Shown here in pieces: positions 34,829-44,438 of a stretch of 64,000 nucleotides of DNA. Under the pieces are notes generated by a model. That model had not been told where the DNA came from. It made no database searches and was given only the letters and a program-made list of their open reading frames with translations. Source of the stretch: Paraliobacillus sp. PM-2 (GTDB lineage: Bacteria; Bacillota; Bacilli; Bacillales; Amphibacillaceae). The stretch spans positions 1 to 64,000 of the forward strand of contig NZ_CTEI01000003.1 in the NCBI RefSeq assembly GCF_001368815.1. Direction: 5' to 3'. Position numbers and translations under genes: made by a program. Position 1 is the stretch's first letter, and each line of letters begins with the position of its first letter.

Positions 34829-36160
34829 ATGAATTATCAAGATGAGAACAATAATCAAAAGCAATGGGATGACCAACCATTTGATAATAATGCAGATGAT
34901 AATATTGTGGATAAACAGGTAGCATCAAAAGAGGAAGTATTACAAACAAATGATGCTTTTTTAAACCAAGAACCACAAAAGCCTAACCAATCACCAAAAC
35001 AGAATCGTTGGGCATTATTTATAAGTAGTCTAGCCGGAGGAATTACCGTTGCTATACTTGGGTTTATTTTATTATTCACGGGAATTATACCAATTGATAA
35101 AGACCAAACAATGGATACAAATCAACCAGACGATGCAAAAGCAAGTCATGTGATTAAAACATCAACAAATGAAACTGGTATATCTTCGGATACGCTAACC
35201 AATGTTGGTGAGGCAGTAGTTGGTGTCTCCAACATTCAAACAGCTGATTTATGGAGTCAATCTTCCGAAGCTGGAACTGGATCAGGTGTCATCTATAAGA
35301 AAGAAGATGGAAAAGCCTATATTGTAACCAACCATCACGTAGTAGATGGTGCGAATGAATTAAATGTTACCTTGCCAAACGGTGAAAGTGTTGATGCACA
35401 ATTGTTAGGATCAGATGAATTAACTGATTTAGCTGTTTTAACGATTGATGGAAACAATGTGGATACGGTAGCCACATTAGGAACCTCTTCTGACTTGGTC
35501 GTTGGTGAAACAGCAATTGCAATTGGGAATCCATTAGGTACAGAGTTTGCCGGCTCTGTAACAAAAGGAATTATTAGTGGATTAGAGCGTTCTGTAGAGG
35601 TAGATTTAAATGGTGATGGCGCTCCTGATTGGACAACAGAAGTCATTCAAACAGACGCTGCTATTAACCCTGGTAATAGTGGTGGTGCGTTAGTTAACAG
35701 TAGTGGTGAGGTTGTTGGTATTAATTCAATGAAAATCGCTCTAAAATCAGTAGAAGGAATTGGCTTTGCAATTCCAATTGATGATGCAAAACCAGTCATT
35801 GAACAATTAGAGACAAACGGAAAAGTATCACGCCCATTTATCGGGATTAGTGCAGTTGCACTTTCTACTGTTCCTGAACGTCACATGCAACAAACACTAC
35901 AACTAAATGAAGATGTGACAGATGGTGTTGTCATTGCAGAAGTACAACAAGGTTCAGCTGCTGATCAGGCTGGTTTAAAGCGTTATGATGTGGTTACTAA
36001 AATTAATGATAAAGAAATTACATCAATGCTGGATCTAAAAGAGTTCTTATACTCTGAAACCAATATTGGTGACGAAATCAACTTGACTTATTATCGTCAA
36101 GGAGAACAACAAGAAACAACCCTTACATTAACGAAACAGCAAGAAACAACACAACAGTAA
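34829..36160 (+). CDS. HtrA-type serine protease with PDZ domain
   Basis: The 443-residue protein has a hydrophilic N-terminal cytoplasmic stretch, one membrane anchor (about residues 61-88), an S1C protease domain with catalytic triad His170 (TNHHVV), Asp200 (TDLAVL) and Ser284 (NPGNSGGALVN), and one C-terminal PDZ domain (about 325-430). Such membrane-anchored HtrA/YvtA/YkdA proteases degrade or refold misfolded secreted proteins at the outer face of the membrane. It is divergent from and likely controlled by cssRS, which favours HtrB. It is intact, with all catalytic residues present. Confidence 0.93.
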   Translation: MNYQDENNNQKQWDDQPFDNNADDNIVDKQVASKEEVLQTNDAFLNQEPQKPNQSPKQNRWALFISSLAGGITVAILGFILLFTGIIPIDKDQTMDTNQPDDAKASHVIKTSTNETGISSDTLTNVGEAVVGVSNIQTADLWSQSSEAGTGSGVIYKKEDGKAYIVTNHHVVDGANELNVTLPNGESVDAQLLGSDELTDLAVLTIDGNNVDTVATLGTSSDLVVGETAIAIGNPLGTEFAGSVTKGIISGLERSVEVDLNGDGAPDWTTEVIQTDAAINPGNSGGALVNSSGEVVGINSMKIALKSVEGIGFAIPIDDAKPVIEQLETNGKVSRPFIGISAVALSTVPERHMQQTLQLNEDVTDGVVIAEVQQGSAADQAGLKRYDVVTKINDKEITSMLDLKEFLYSETNIGDEINLTYYRQGEQQETTLTLTKQQETTQQ

Positions 36161-36250
36161 AGCATAATATTAAAAGTCGCATCCTTTTAATACCTAAAAA
36201 AGTGAACACAGTTATAGGGGACCACCTTTGTTAACCTTTACCACTAAGTC

Positions 36251-36291
36251 ATTCTAGTTAGGATAGACCTTCTCTCTATTCTGACTAGAAT
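36251..36291 (+). terminator. Hairpin after htrA
   Basis: ATTCTAGT plus AGGATAGA pairs with TCTATTCT plus ACTAGAAT (about 16 bp with one bulge), followed by TTTTAT. Confidence 0.7.
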
Positions 36292-36302
36292 TTTATATAG
36301 AT

Positions 36303-36338
36303 AAAAGGCACCGTGGATTTTTCTTCCCAGTGCCTTTT
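36303..36338 (-). terminator. Terminator of the zinc-ribbon gene
   Basis: AAAAGGCAC and GTGCCTTTT form a 9-bp stem that works in both directions. Confidence 0.75.
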
Positions 36339-36352
36339 TAATCTTTAATTCA

Positions 36353-36559
36353 TTACCCAAAAAATAAATCAAAGATATTACTACCTGTTGAGCTTTGTTT
36401 ATTGTAGAATTCTGAGTAACCACAGTTTTGACAGTAAACAACAACAAATTGATTATGCTGTACATCAAACATTTTTGATAAACCTGTCCCTGACATTGCC
36501 ACTTCTTTTTGTGCCGCATCAGTACTACCACATTTCACACATCCATGACTTTCGTTCAT
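36353..36559 (-). CDS. Small zinc-ribbon nucleic acid-binding protein
   Basis: The 68-residue protein has two CxxC knuckles, C7-V-K-C10 and C43-Q-N-C46 followed by GYSEFYN, a zinc-ribbon layout seen in small proteins annotated as predicted nucleic acid-binding zinc ribbons. The C-terminus is Gly- and Phe-rich (NIFDLFFG). GGAGG lies upstream of the ATG. The function is unknown. Confidence 0.75.
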   Translation of the reverse strand: MNESHGCVKCGSTDAAQKEVAMSGTGLSKMFDVQHNQFVVVYCQNCGYSEFYNKQSSTGSNIFDLFFG

Positions 36560-36667
36560 TTCTTCGTCCTCCTTTGCATTACTATGTATATATACGTATA
36601 TCCATGGTAAAACGTTTCACAAACAATAAGCAAGAGTATCCTAAAAGGAAACCCTTGCCTAATTTAT

Positions 36668-37360
36668 TTAATCATACATAATTGAATTAACATCTTGATC
36701 GTCTAAATAATCTTCATAGTGTTCATGACGCTCATTCACGCCGATAAATTTCCCATCACGATCACTTAATAAAAATCCTTCTAATTCTTCCACACTTCCA
36801 ACTAATTCATCTGAATCAAAAAACATGTCTTGATATGTTTTTTCTGTATCATAAAAATCAGATGGAGTTTCTGATGAGCCATATTTTCCTACGCGTTGCC
36901 ATGCATCTTCTGCATCAAACATGGTCGTATCATCTTCATCATCTCTACTGATATCGCTATCAAGAATATCTTCTTCCACAGGTCGAACACGTTCAACAGA
37001 TTGCTCCTCTGTATGATCTACACAATACAACGTGGTTGGCAACGCTTCTAGACGCTCTATCGGTATATCTATGCGACAAACAGCACATTGCCCATACGTT
37101 CCTTGCTCGATTGCTTTTATAGCTTGATTAATTGCCTTTAATTCTGTTTCACTATGCTCGTTTAAGGCAATATCTTTTTCTCTTTCATATAATTCTGTCG
37201 CTGTATCACCTGGATGATTATCATAATTAGATAACTCCCCAACCGATTCATTGACTTGGGCAGTTGTCATTCCGTAATGATCAGCCAAATGAGCCTCGGT
37301 TTCTTTTTTTAACTGCATTAACTGCTTTTTAAATAAAGTTACCTGTTGTTGTGTTAACAT
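36668..37360 (-). CDS. YteA-family TraR/DksA-like zinc finger protein
   Basis: The 230-residue protein has an N-terminal coiled coil (about residues 1-85) and a DksA-type zinc finger C92-x2-C95 ... C113-x2-H116, where histidine replaces the last cysteine of classic DksA. A long acidic C-terminal half follows (EEDILDSDISRDDEDD and onward). These features match the Bacillus YteA/YocK family, some members of which are general-stress or sporulation related. No sigma-B promoter was seen directly upstream. Confidence 0.82.
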   Translation of the reverse strand: MLTQQQVTLFKKQLMQLKKETEAHLADHYGMTTAQVNESVGELSNYDNHPGDTATELYEREKDIALNEHSETELKAINQAIKAIEQGTYGQCAVCRIDIPIERLEALPTTLYCVDHTEEQSVERVRPVEEDILDSDISRDDEDDTTMFDAEDAWQRVGKYGSSETPSDFYDTEKTYQDMFFDSDELVGSVEELEGFLLSDRDGKFIGVNERHEHYEDYLDDQDVNSIMYD

Positions 37361-37463
37361 CTATCTTGCCTCCTTCATTCAATTTTTGAGGCATGATTAG
37401 TATAACCAATGCAATTAGCTTTCAATCGATTATTTATTGGAAACATATAATTGGCATAGCACT

Positions 37464-37757
37464 TTATTTTTTCGTTTTTTTACCATACTGAGCAACAACA
37501 AAAGCTAAATCATCATTACCAAACGCTTGAAGCACTTGCAAAAGTAATTCATGATTGATGGTATCTGATTCATTTGCATCTATTGTATCTTTTAATACTT
37601 CTTCTAATAGCGTGTTTATTGGTTGCATTGGATATGCTTCTTGATAAACAGCTTTTGGGTCTAGATTATGATTAATACACCACTGTGCAAAAAGTAAAAT
37701 CATTTCTTTTTCCTGTTCTTGATAATATTTAATCACCTGTTCATCGCGTTCGTTCAT
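37464..37757 (-). CDS. Conserved-looking hypothetical protein, 97 residues
   Basis: ATG at 37757 (MNERDEQVIKYYQ) has GGAGA seven to nine bases upstream, which decides against a longer in-frame start. The protein is soluble and helical, with IKYYQEQEKEMILLFAQW near the start and QVLQAFGNDDLAFVVAQYG near the end and then a basic tail. I do not recognise a family. It lies between yteA-like and csp genes on the same strand, with its own gaps on both sides. Confidence 0.75.
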   Translation of the reverse strand: MNERDEQVIKYYQEQEKEMILLFAQWCINHNLDPKAVYQEAYPMQPINTLLEEVLKDTIDANESDTINHELLLQVLQAFGNDDLAFVVAQYGKKTKK

Positions 37758-37808
37758 GCCATCTCTCCTTTTAGAAAAATTATCTAACACTAATTTTATC
37801 ACAATGAA

Positions 37809-37844
37809 AAAAGGTGTATCTCTTGTATTAGAGATACACCTTTT
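37809..37844 (-). terminator. Terminator of the cold-shock gene
   Basis: AAAAGGTGTATCTC pairs with GAGATACACCTTTT around an eight-base loop. Confidence 0.92.
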
Positions 37845-37859
37845 GAAGTTTGTTTAAAC

Positions 37860-38057
37860 TTATTGAGCTACAACGTTAGCTGCTTGTGGTCCGCGGTCGC
37901 CTTCGACAATTTCGAATTCAACTGTTTGACCTTCGTTTAAGGTTTTAAAACCTTCAGCTTGAATTGCTGAAAAATGTACGAATACATCGTCACCGTCTTC
38001 ACGTTCGATGAATCCGAAACCTTTATCTGCATTAAACCATTTTACTGTTCCTGTCAT
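37860..38057 (-). CDS. Cold-shock protein, CspA/CspD family
   Basis: The 65-residue OB-fold protein has the RNA-binding motifs KGFGFIE (RNP1) and VFVHF (RNP2) and ends [11 protein letters not shown]. It binds single-stranded RNA and DNA as an RNA chaperone. Two ATGs are possible: 38057 lies nine bases after AGGAGG and is preferred, while 38063 is only three bases away. The 300-base AT-rich gap upstream leaves room for the long leader typical of cold-shock mRNAs. Confidence 0.95.
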   Translation of the reverse strand: MTGTVKWFNADKGFGFIEREDGDDVFVHFSAIQAEGFKTLNEGQTVEFEIVEGDRGPQAANVVAQ

Positions 38058-38276
38058 GCTCATCGACCTCCTTACAATAAAACTACAAAAGTAATGGAAC
38101 CAATAATATTACCTTTACAACACTTATTGTGAAGAGATCGTAAAGAAATATACTACTTCCAATTGCTTTTACATTACAAATGTACTACGTTTTCATTATA
38201 AAATCAACCATCTAAAATGGATAGAATCACTAAATTCACGACTACATTCGACAATTATACTTTACATACCGATAAG

Positions 38277-38305
38277 TTGCTAAAATAATAATTTTTTTGT
38301 ATAAT
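38277..38305 (+). promoter_or_regulatory. Sigma-A promoter of trhO
   Basis: TTGCTA (38277-38282) and a perfect TATAAT (38300-38305) are separated by 17 bases. The leader that follows contains a TGCAAA-AAA-TTTGCA hairpin at 38324-38338. Confidence 0.82.
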
Positions 38306-38387
38306 AATTGCTTGCAAGAGGCATGCAAAAAATTTGCACCCCTACACGCGTATCTTGCAAATACGAATGAATAGGTGGTTAACCAAA

Positions 38388-39356
38388 ATGGAAAAGTATC
38401 AAGTATTACTGTATTACAATTATGTACACATGGAAGATCCGGAAGGCTATGCGGAAGAACATTTAGCTTTTTGTAACGAATTAGGATTAAAAGGACGTAT
38501 TCTCGTGGCCGAAGAAGGAATGAATGGTACAGTTTCTGGTACGGTAGAAGCAACGAATAAATATATGGAAGCAATGCATAACGATCCTCGTTTTGCAGAT
38601 ATGATGTTTAAAGTAGATGAAGCTGATGGTCATGCATTTAAAAAAATGCACGTTCGACCTCGTCCAGAATTAGTAACACTTCGATTGGAAAATGACATCA
38701 ATCCAAAAGAAACAACTGGTAACTATTTAACACCAAAAGAATTTTATGAGGCAATGCGTGATGAAAACACTGTTGTTATTGATGCAAGAAATGATTACGA
38801 ATATGATTTAGGTCATTTCCGCGGTGCCATTCGTCCAGATATTCACACATTCCGTGAATTACCAGAATGGATAGAAGAAAATAAAGAACAATTTGAAGAT
38901 AAAAAAATACTAACCTATTGTACTGGTGGTATACGTTGCGAAAAATTCTCTGGCTGGTTAGTTGAACAAGGGTTTGAAGATGTCAATCAATTACACGGAG
39001 GTATCGCGACGTACGGAAAAGATCCAGAAGTGCAAGGTGAACTTTGGGATGGGCAAATGTATGTATTTGATGAACGTATTAGTGTACCGATTAATCGAAA
39101 AGAACACGTTATCGTAGGAACAGATTATTTTGATGGAAAACCGTGCGAACGTTATGTGAACTGTGCTAACCCTGCATGTAATAAGCAAATCTTATGTTCA
39201 GAAGAAAATGAACACAAATATATGCGTGGTTGCACACACGATTGTCGTGTATCACCGAGAAACATGTATGTAAAAGAGCATGATTTAACAGCAGAAGATA
39301 TTCAAGCAAGATTGCAACAAATCGAAGAAGAAGATAGTGTTTCGACAGCCATATAA
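38388..39356 (+). CDS. trhO: tRNA uridine 5-hydroxylase TrhO (rhodanese family)
   Basis: The 322-residue protein has an N-terminal acylphosphatase-like domain (about 1-100), a rhodanese domain with the active cysteine C178 in [13 protein letters not shown], and a C-terminal cysteine-rich stretch ([12 protein letters not shown] and RGCTHDCR). TrhO/YrrN-type enzymes hydroxylate uridine 34 of tRNAs to 5-hydroxyuridine using oxygen. ATG at 38388 follows AGGTGG by nine bases; an upstream in-frame start lacks a ribosome site. Confidence 0.9.
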   Translation: MEKYQVLLYYNYVHMEDPEGYAEEHLAFCNELGLKGRILVAEEGMNGTVSGTVEATNKYMEAMHNDPRFADMMFKVDEADGHAFKKMHVRPRPELVTLRLENDINPKETTGNYLTPKEFYEAMRDENTVVIDARNDYEYDLGHFRGAIRPDIHTFRELPEWIEENKEQFEDKKILTYCTGGIRCEKFSGWLVEQGFEDVNQLHGGIATYGKDPEVQGELWDGQMYVFDERISVPINRKEHVIVGTDYFDGKPCERYVNCANPACNKQILCSEENEHKYMRGCTHDCRVSPRNMYVKEHDLTAEDIQARLQQIEEEDSVSTAI

Positions 39357-39371
39357 ATTTGATCAATAGAC

Positions 39372-39400
39372 AAGTCGCTACCATACGTAGCGACTTTTTT
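39372..39400 (+). terminator. Terminator of trhO
   Basis: AAGTCGCTAC and GTAGCGACTT form a 10-bp stem followed by TTTTTT. Confidence 0.93.
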
Positions 39401-39588
39401 ATACTTTCGGGCAAATATGGTGGTTTGATTTTCACTCCGTTATTTCTTTTTTTATTTTGTATATAGAAAAATAGTTATTATAAAGCAAAAACACATATAT
39501 CCTTACATGATGTTATAAGGCTTTTACTTTGACATTACATATACCTACTGCTATCTTTTTAATTACATAAAAGGGAGGGAATTCATAA

Positions 39589-40068
39589 ATGATGACTGTA
39601 TATAGCTACAAAGTAAAAACGATCGATGGTGAGAATAAATCTTTAGCTGACTACCAAGGGAACGTTTTGTTAATTGTTAATACAGCTAGTAAATGTGGCT
39701 TCACCCCACAATATGAAGGCTTACAAAAGCTCTATGATACATACCATCAAGATGGTTTTGAAATTTTAGGTTTTCCCAGTAATCAATTTATGAATCAAGA
39801 GCCCGGTTCAGATGATGATATTAACTCTTTTTGTCAACGCAATTATGGTGTTACCTTTCCAATGTTTAGTAAAATTGACGTAAATGGGAAAACAGCACAT
39901 CCATTATTTCGATTTCTTACCAAAGAAGCACCTGGTATACTAACTGATCAAGTTAAATGGAACTTCACTAAATTTCTTGTTGATACAGAAGGGAACGTAT
40001 TAAAACGTTATGCGCCGAAGACGAAACCTGAAGAAATAGAAGCCGATATTCAACAAGCTTTAGCGTGA
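39589..40068 (+). CDS. Glutathione peroxidase-family thiol peroxidase
   Basis: The 159-residue thioredoxin-fold peroxidase has catalytic Cys36 in [12 protein letters not shown], glutamine in [12 protein letters not shown] and tryptophan in [11 protein letters not shown], with cysteine in place of selenocysteine. In Bacillus the homologue is BsaA; the electron donor is probably thioredoxin rather than glutathione. GGGAGGG lies upstream of two adjacent ATGs. It is monocistronic. Confidence 0.93.
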   Translation: MMTVYSYKVKTIDGENKSLADYQGNVLLIVNTASKCGFTPQYEGLQKLYDTYHQDGFEILGFPSNQFMNQEPGSDDDINSFCQRNYGVTFPMFSKIDVNGKTAHPLFRFLTKEAPGILTDQVKWNFTKFLVDTEGNVLKRYAPKTKPEEIEADIQQALA

Positions 40069-40154
40069 ACTACCGACCAGTTACAAAAGAAGTCTATTTT
40101 TACTGAAATGAGACTTTTCTTGCCTTACAAAAGTTTTCTTAGAAGTTAGACAGC

Positions 40155-41264
40155 TTATCCATTCCCTTTAGTGGTTGCTTTTTTTAACCTCTTTCGTATA
40201 ACTGCTACACATAATAAAAGCAATGGATAAGCTGCACAAACAGTAAACGCAAATGGAATCACAGATGTAGAGAAGAAAAACACCAACTGCTGCAAACTTG
40301 CAATATCCCAAATACTAAATAATAGTGCTAAAAAACCTAGTGGGAAGATAATTGGCCGATAATCTGATAGGCTTAACATGCGAGCCGTACCAACAGCAAG
40401 TGCATAATACCATACGGATAACTGAATAAACCCTCCTCCTACCCAGATTACTAGTATCACCGCATCCAAATTTTTAAAGAATTCAGCGATACTAATGTAC
40501 GTACCGACGAGAAATACCGGAAAGATGAAAGTCGCTGTTACATCTCCCAGTACAAAAAGACAGACTAAGTTAGCAATAACCATCGTCACCATTAAAGCAA
40601 GTACAGAGACCATTCCTCCTTTTAAAGCTTTTCTGTGACTATGCAAAACCGGGAATAAAAATGTAATTAAAACCAACTCAATAAACCAAACATGTGGAAT
40701 AATTGAACCCTCGATAGCAGGCTTCCAACCACTTTCCATCACAGGGGACATATGCGTTAGATCAAAATCAGGAATCGATAAAAGAACCATTATGATGGAA
40801 AATAGAATGACGATCGGTAGGAACATCTGTGCACACCTTGCGATAACTTCAATACCCCCCCGAACTGCAAATGCACAAACAACAAGCATACTTCCGATCA
40901 CAACAACAATAGGAGTTGTATTTAAAATTTCTCCTACAATAAATTCACCGTATTCTCTTGCAATCGTACCAAACGTGTGCAATAGAAAAAAAAGAAAAAG
41001 AAAACTAAGTATTTTTCCTAATAGACGACCAAGAATTTTTTCACTGTATTCAATAATTGTCTCCCCAGGGAATAGTTGGTGTAATCCCCAAGTAATCCAC
41101 ACGATAAGGAAACCACTTATGGAACTCAAGATCGGTGAAAGCCACATATCACGTCCTGCATATTGTGCGGTAATGGAAGGCACGATAAGAATTGCTGTTG
41201 CACCATTAATTAGATAAGTCATTATACCCATTTGGAACACTGAAATTTTTCCCTCTGTACTCAA
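40155..41264 (-). CDS. Orphan GerAB-type germination permease
   Basis: The 369-residue membrane protein has about ten helices of the amino acid-permease (APC) superfamily and the spore germination GerAB/Spore_permease pattern: STEGKISVFQMGIMTYLING at the start and YAGRDMWLSPI. TTG at 41264 is preferred because AGGTGG lies just before it; the ATG eight codons upstream has no ribosome site. It is divergent from a complete gerA-type operon and has no GerAA or GerAC partner of its own. Confidence 0.85.
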   Translation of the reverse strand: MSTEGKISVFQMGIMTYLINGATAILIVPSITAQYAGRDMWLSPILSSISGFLIVWITWGLHQLFPGETIIEYSEKILGRLLGKILSFLFLFFLLHTFGTIAREYGEFIVGEILNTTPIVVVIGSMLVVCAFAVRGGIEVIARCAQMFLPIVILFSIIMVLLSIPDFDLTHMSPVMESGWKPAIEGSIIPHVWFIELVLITFLFPVLHSHRKALKGGMVSVLALMVTMVIANLVCLFVLGDVTATFIFPVFLVGTYISIAEFFKNLDAVILVIWVGGGFIQLSVWYYALAVGTARMLSLSDYRPIIFPLGFLALLFSIWDIASLQQLVFFFSTSVIPFAFTVCAAYPLLLLCVAVIRKRLKKATTKGNG

Positions 41265-41696
41265 AAATCCACCTACTCCTAAACGCATATTTCGATGGTA
41301 GAAACAATGTATATTCCAAGTTCAATTACACAGAGTAACTACAAAACTAACCTTATATATACCTGCTATTATTGCTAAAACAGTATTATTATAATTGTCG
41401 AATCCTTTTATTTCTATACTGACAATGATCCAAAAGTATAATTACCACATTCGTCAAAAATGTTATTGTAATGACCTATTTGTAACATCACCCCAAATGT
41501 ATTCTTGTAGATATTAGTCGGCTCCCCCCCTTATCAAACAACCATAAGTGATGATAGTTTTCTCCTTTAAAGCAAAACATTCCATTAAAATAAAACCTAT
41601 TTTTCCTCTTTTCAGTCAAATTCGATTATAAAATTCCCAAACTTGTAGCACACTAAACCAGGAAATGTTTAGTTTAACTTGAAGAGGGTGACTGTC
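41265..41696. other. Divergent gap between germination genes
   Basis: About 430 AT-rich bases. A CACACTA at 41650-41656 resembles a sigma-G -10 element upstream of the gerA-type operon, but no matching -35 was found. Forespore-specific expression is expected from the family only. Confidence 0.3.
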
Positions 41697-43268
41697 ATGG
41701 CGTGGAACCTATTAAAACCGAAAAAACAGAAAAAAAAGAAGAAACAAACAGCAACAAAACAATCCAAGCAGGGACAGAACCCGCTATCTACCAATTTATC
41801 AGATAATAAGAACCAGCTTCGTTCGATTTATCAGGATTGTTCTGACTTCATTTTACGTTCTTTCATGATAAGTGGAAAACACCAGGCTATTCTTATTTAC
41901 ATGGATGGTCTATCTAATAGAGAAGAAATTGATGATAATGTCCTTTCCCCACTAATGGTAAAAACCCAAGAAGACCAAAGTGATCTACAAATCGATAAAT
42001 TGATTAAGAACCGAGTGAGTATTTCTGATGTAAAAGAAGTGAAGACCATTGAAGATTGTATTCAACTGATATCTTCTGGAAATCCTGTTGTACTAGTAAA
42101 TAATAGTAAAACAGGTTTTTCAGTGGGATTGCCTCAATGGGAAAAACGCTCGATTGAAGCACCAGAGGCTGAAAAAGCGATTAGAGGACCACGCGAGGGA
42201 TTTGTAGAAACTTTAGCAGTAAATATTTCTATGCTCCGCAGAAAAATCAGAAGCCCCAAACTTAAAATGCAATCGATGGAAATCGGACGGTATACGAAGA
42301 CAAATGTGATAATTACTTATATCGATGGTGTGGTGGACAAAACACTAGTAGAAGAAGTGGAAAATCGATTAAAGCGAATTGATATCGATGGCATCTTGGA
42401 TAGTGGTGTAATCGAAGAGTTTATCGAAGACAATCCATATTCTCCTTTTCCGCAGATATTAGAAACAGAGCGACCGGATACCGTAACAGGAAATCTGTTG
42501 GAAGGACGAATTGCTATCCTTGTAGATGGCTCGCCATCTGCACTTATTGTTCCAATCACATTTTATTCATTCCTTCAGGCTAATGAGGATTATTATAATC
42601 GTTTTTTAATTGCCACAGCGATTCGTTGGCTTCGATTTATCTTGGTTATCATTTCATTACTTTTGCCATCATTGTATGTTGCCTTGCTCACGTTTCACCA
42701 GGAAATGATACCGACTGCTTTATTGATTAGTATGGCATCCTCTCGTGAGCAAGTCCCATTCCCTGCAATTGTAGAAGTATTGATAATGGAAATTACATTT
42801 GAAGCCTTACGAGAAGCTGGATTACGATTACCGAAACAAATCGGTTCCGCCGTTAGTATAGTAGGTGCGCTTGTTATCGGAGAATCTGCAGTATCTGCTG
42901 GAATTGTTTCTGCACCAATGGTTATTGTTGTTGCAATCACAGGCATTGCCTCTTTTACAATTCCACGTTATTCAGCAGCTATTGCCCTTCGTATGCTTCG
43001 TTTTCCTCTAATCTTTCTAGGTGGGATGTTAGGATTACTTGGAATCATGCTTGGCATTATTATGGTCATTGTTCACTTGTCTACTTTACGTTCGTTCGGT
43101 GTTCCATACCTTAGCCCAATGGCACCAATGAAATATAGTGAAATAAAGGATACCATGATGCGAGCACCTTGGTGGAAATTAAATAAAAGGCCCCATCTAA
43201 CTGGAGAATATAATGAATATCGTCAGTCTTCCGGACAAAAACCATCTCCAATAAGAGGTAAAGATTAA
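41697..43268 (+). CDS. gerAA: Germinant receptor A subunit (GerAA family)
   Basis: The 523-residue protein has a lysine-rich N-terminus, a soluble N-terminal domain (about 30-270) with AVNISMLRRKIRSPKLKM, and a membrane domain of four to five helices (about 295-490) including FPAIVEVLIMEITFEALREA. GerA-type A subunits form the ligand-gated ion channel of the germinant receptor in the spore inner membrane. ATG at 41697 follows GAGGGTG. It is the first gene of A-B-C-D. The symbol denotes the family; the germinant is unknown. Confidence 0.9.
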   Translation: MAWNLLKPKKQKKKKKQTATKQSKQGQNPLSTNLSDNKNQLRSIYQDCSDFILRSFMISGKHQAILIYMDGLSNREEIDDNVLSPLMVKTQEDQSDLQIDKLIKNRVSISDVKEVKTIEDCIQLISSGNPVVLVNNSKTGFSVGLPQWEKRSIEAPEAEKAIRGPREGFVETLAVNISMLRRKIRSPKLKMQSMEIGRYTKTNVIITYIDGVVDKTLVEEVENRLKRIDIDGILDSGVIEEFIEDNPYSPFPQILETERPDTVTGNLLEGRIAILVDGSPSALIVPITFYSFLQANEDYYNRFLIATAIRWLRFILVIISLLLPSLYVALLTFHQEMIPTALLISMASSREQVPFPAIVEVLIMEITFEALREAGLRLPKQIGSAVSIVGALVIGESAVSAGIVSAPMVIVVAITGIASFTIPRYSAAIALRMLRFPLIFLGGMLGLLGIMLGIIMVIVHLSTLRSFGVPYLSPMAPMKYSEIKDTMMRAPWWKLNKRPHLTGEYNEYRQSSGQKPSPIRGKD

Positions 43269-43299
43269 CTGAACTGATAATGAAGTGAGGTAGGACTTA

Positions 43300-44388
43300 A
43301 TGCTTGAAAAAGGAAAAATCAGTGCTTTACAGATGACTGTATTGTTATACCCAACTATCACCGCAACGGCAATTCTTGTTTTACCAGCTACCACAGGAAA
43401 TTTTGCGAAACAAGATATGTGGCTGTCACCAATATGGGCATCTATTTTTGGTTACCTTTCCGTCTTTATAGCCTATCTTCTTCATCACTATTATCCACAG
43501 AAAACACTTATACAATTTAGCGAGAAAATTGTTGGGGTGATACCTGGGAAGTTAATCAGTTTTGGTTTCTTGTTCTTTTTACTTCACACAAATGGATTGA
43601 ATTTAAGAGATTATGGTGAATTTGTTATTGGAAATTTTTTACCGAAAACGCCAATGATCGTTATTATTTTAAGCATGGCCTTTGTTTGTGCCATAACAGT
43701 ATATGGGGGACTGGAAGTAATGGCAAGAGCTTCTCAATTCTTCTTCCCAGTATTTGTGGTGTTATTTCTATTCATCATTATATTACTTGTACCTGTTCTA
43801 AATCCTGAGAATATATTTCCTATTTTAGGTGAAGGACTGACACCATCGTTAAAGGGGGCCCTTATACCTTCACAATGGTTTAACGAATTTATACTTATTT
43901 CTTTTTTTCTCCCTTACTTAAATAGGAACGGAAAAGGGTTAAAATGGGGGATAATAGCAGTAACACTTGTCATGATAACTTTAGTCATTTCTAATTTATT
44001 TTCGCTTCTATTGTTTGGCGATCTCACACCGTTTTTCACCTATCCCTTTATGGATGCTGCCCGTTATATCAGCATAGCTGATTTTCTACAACATGTGGAG
44101 TCTATCATAATGGCATTATGGGTGACCGGTATGTTTATCAAAATTTCTGTTTTTTATTATGCCGTAGTTATTGGCGTTGCTCAGTGGTTAGATTTAACTA
44201 ACTATCGCCCAATTGTTTTTCCGATTGGATTTTTACTAGTGGTCGTGAGTATATGGTCCACTCCAAGCTTGCAGAAGTTAATTGATTTTTCTGGAACTAC
44301 CTGGCCCTTTTATGCGTTTTTATTCCAAATGTTAATTCCTATTTCTCTTCTATTTATAGCAATCATACGCAAAAAAAGAAGTAAGTGA
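43300..44388 (+). CDS. gerAB: Germinant receptor B subunit (GerAB family permease)
   Basis: The 362-residue protein has ten predicted membrane helices. It starts MLEKGKISALQMTVLL and contains FAKQDMWLSPIWASIFGYLS, the shared family motif also seen in the orphan permease at 40155-41264. B subunits recognise germinants such as amino acids. The gene follows gerAA by 31 bases and precedes gerAC by 50. Confidence 0.9.
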   Translation: MLEKGKISALQMTVLLYPTITATAILVLPATTGNFAKQDMWLSPIWASIFGYLSVFIAYLLHHYYPQKTLIQFSEKIVGVIPGKLISFGFLFFLLHTNGLNLRDYGEFVIGNFLPKTPMIVIILSMAFVCAITVYGGLEVMARASQFFFPVFVVLFLFIIILLVPVLNPENIFPILGEGLTPSLKGALIPSQWFNEFILISFFLPYLNRNGKGLKWGIIAVTLVMITLVISNLFSLLLFGDLTPFFTYPFMDAARYISIADFLQHVESIIMALWVTGMFIKISVFYYAVVIGVAQWLDLTNYRPIVFPIGFLLVVVSIWSTPSLQKLIDFSGTTWPFYAFLFQMLIPISLLFIAIIRKKRSK

Positions 44389-44438
44389 ACGAACTAACAC
44401 GTGTAAATAGTTAAACATGCACCAGAAAGGAGAAGAGC

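Noticed and set aside
36244-36531. Minus-strand reading frame of 95 codons
   Set aside because: It overlaps the zinc-ribbon gene in another frame and covers two terminator hairpins; no ribosome site and no family features.
41640-41696. Sigma-G promoter for the gerA-type operon
   Set aside because: Only a CACACTA -10-like element was found; no suitable -35 at 17-18 bases.
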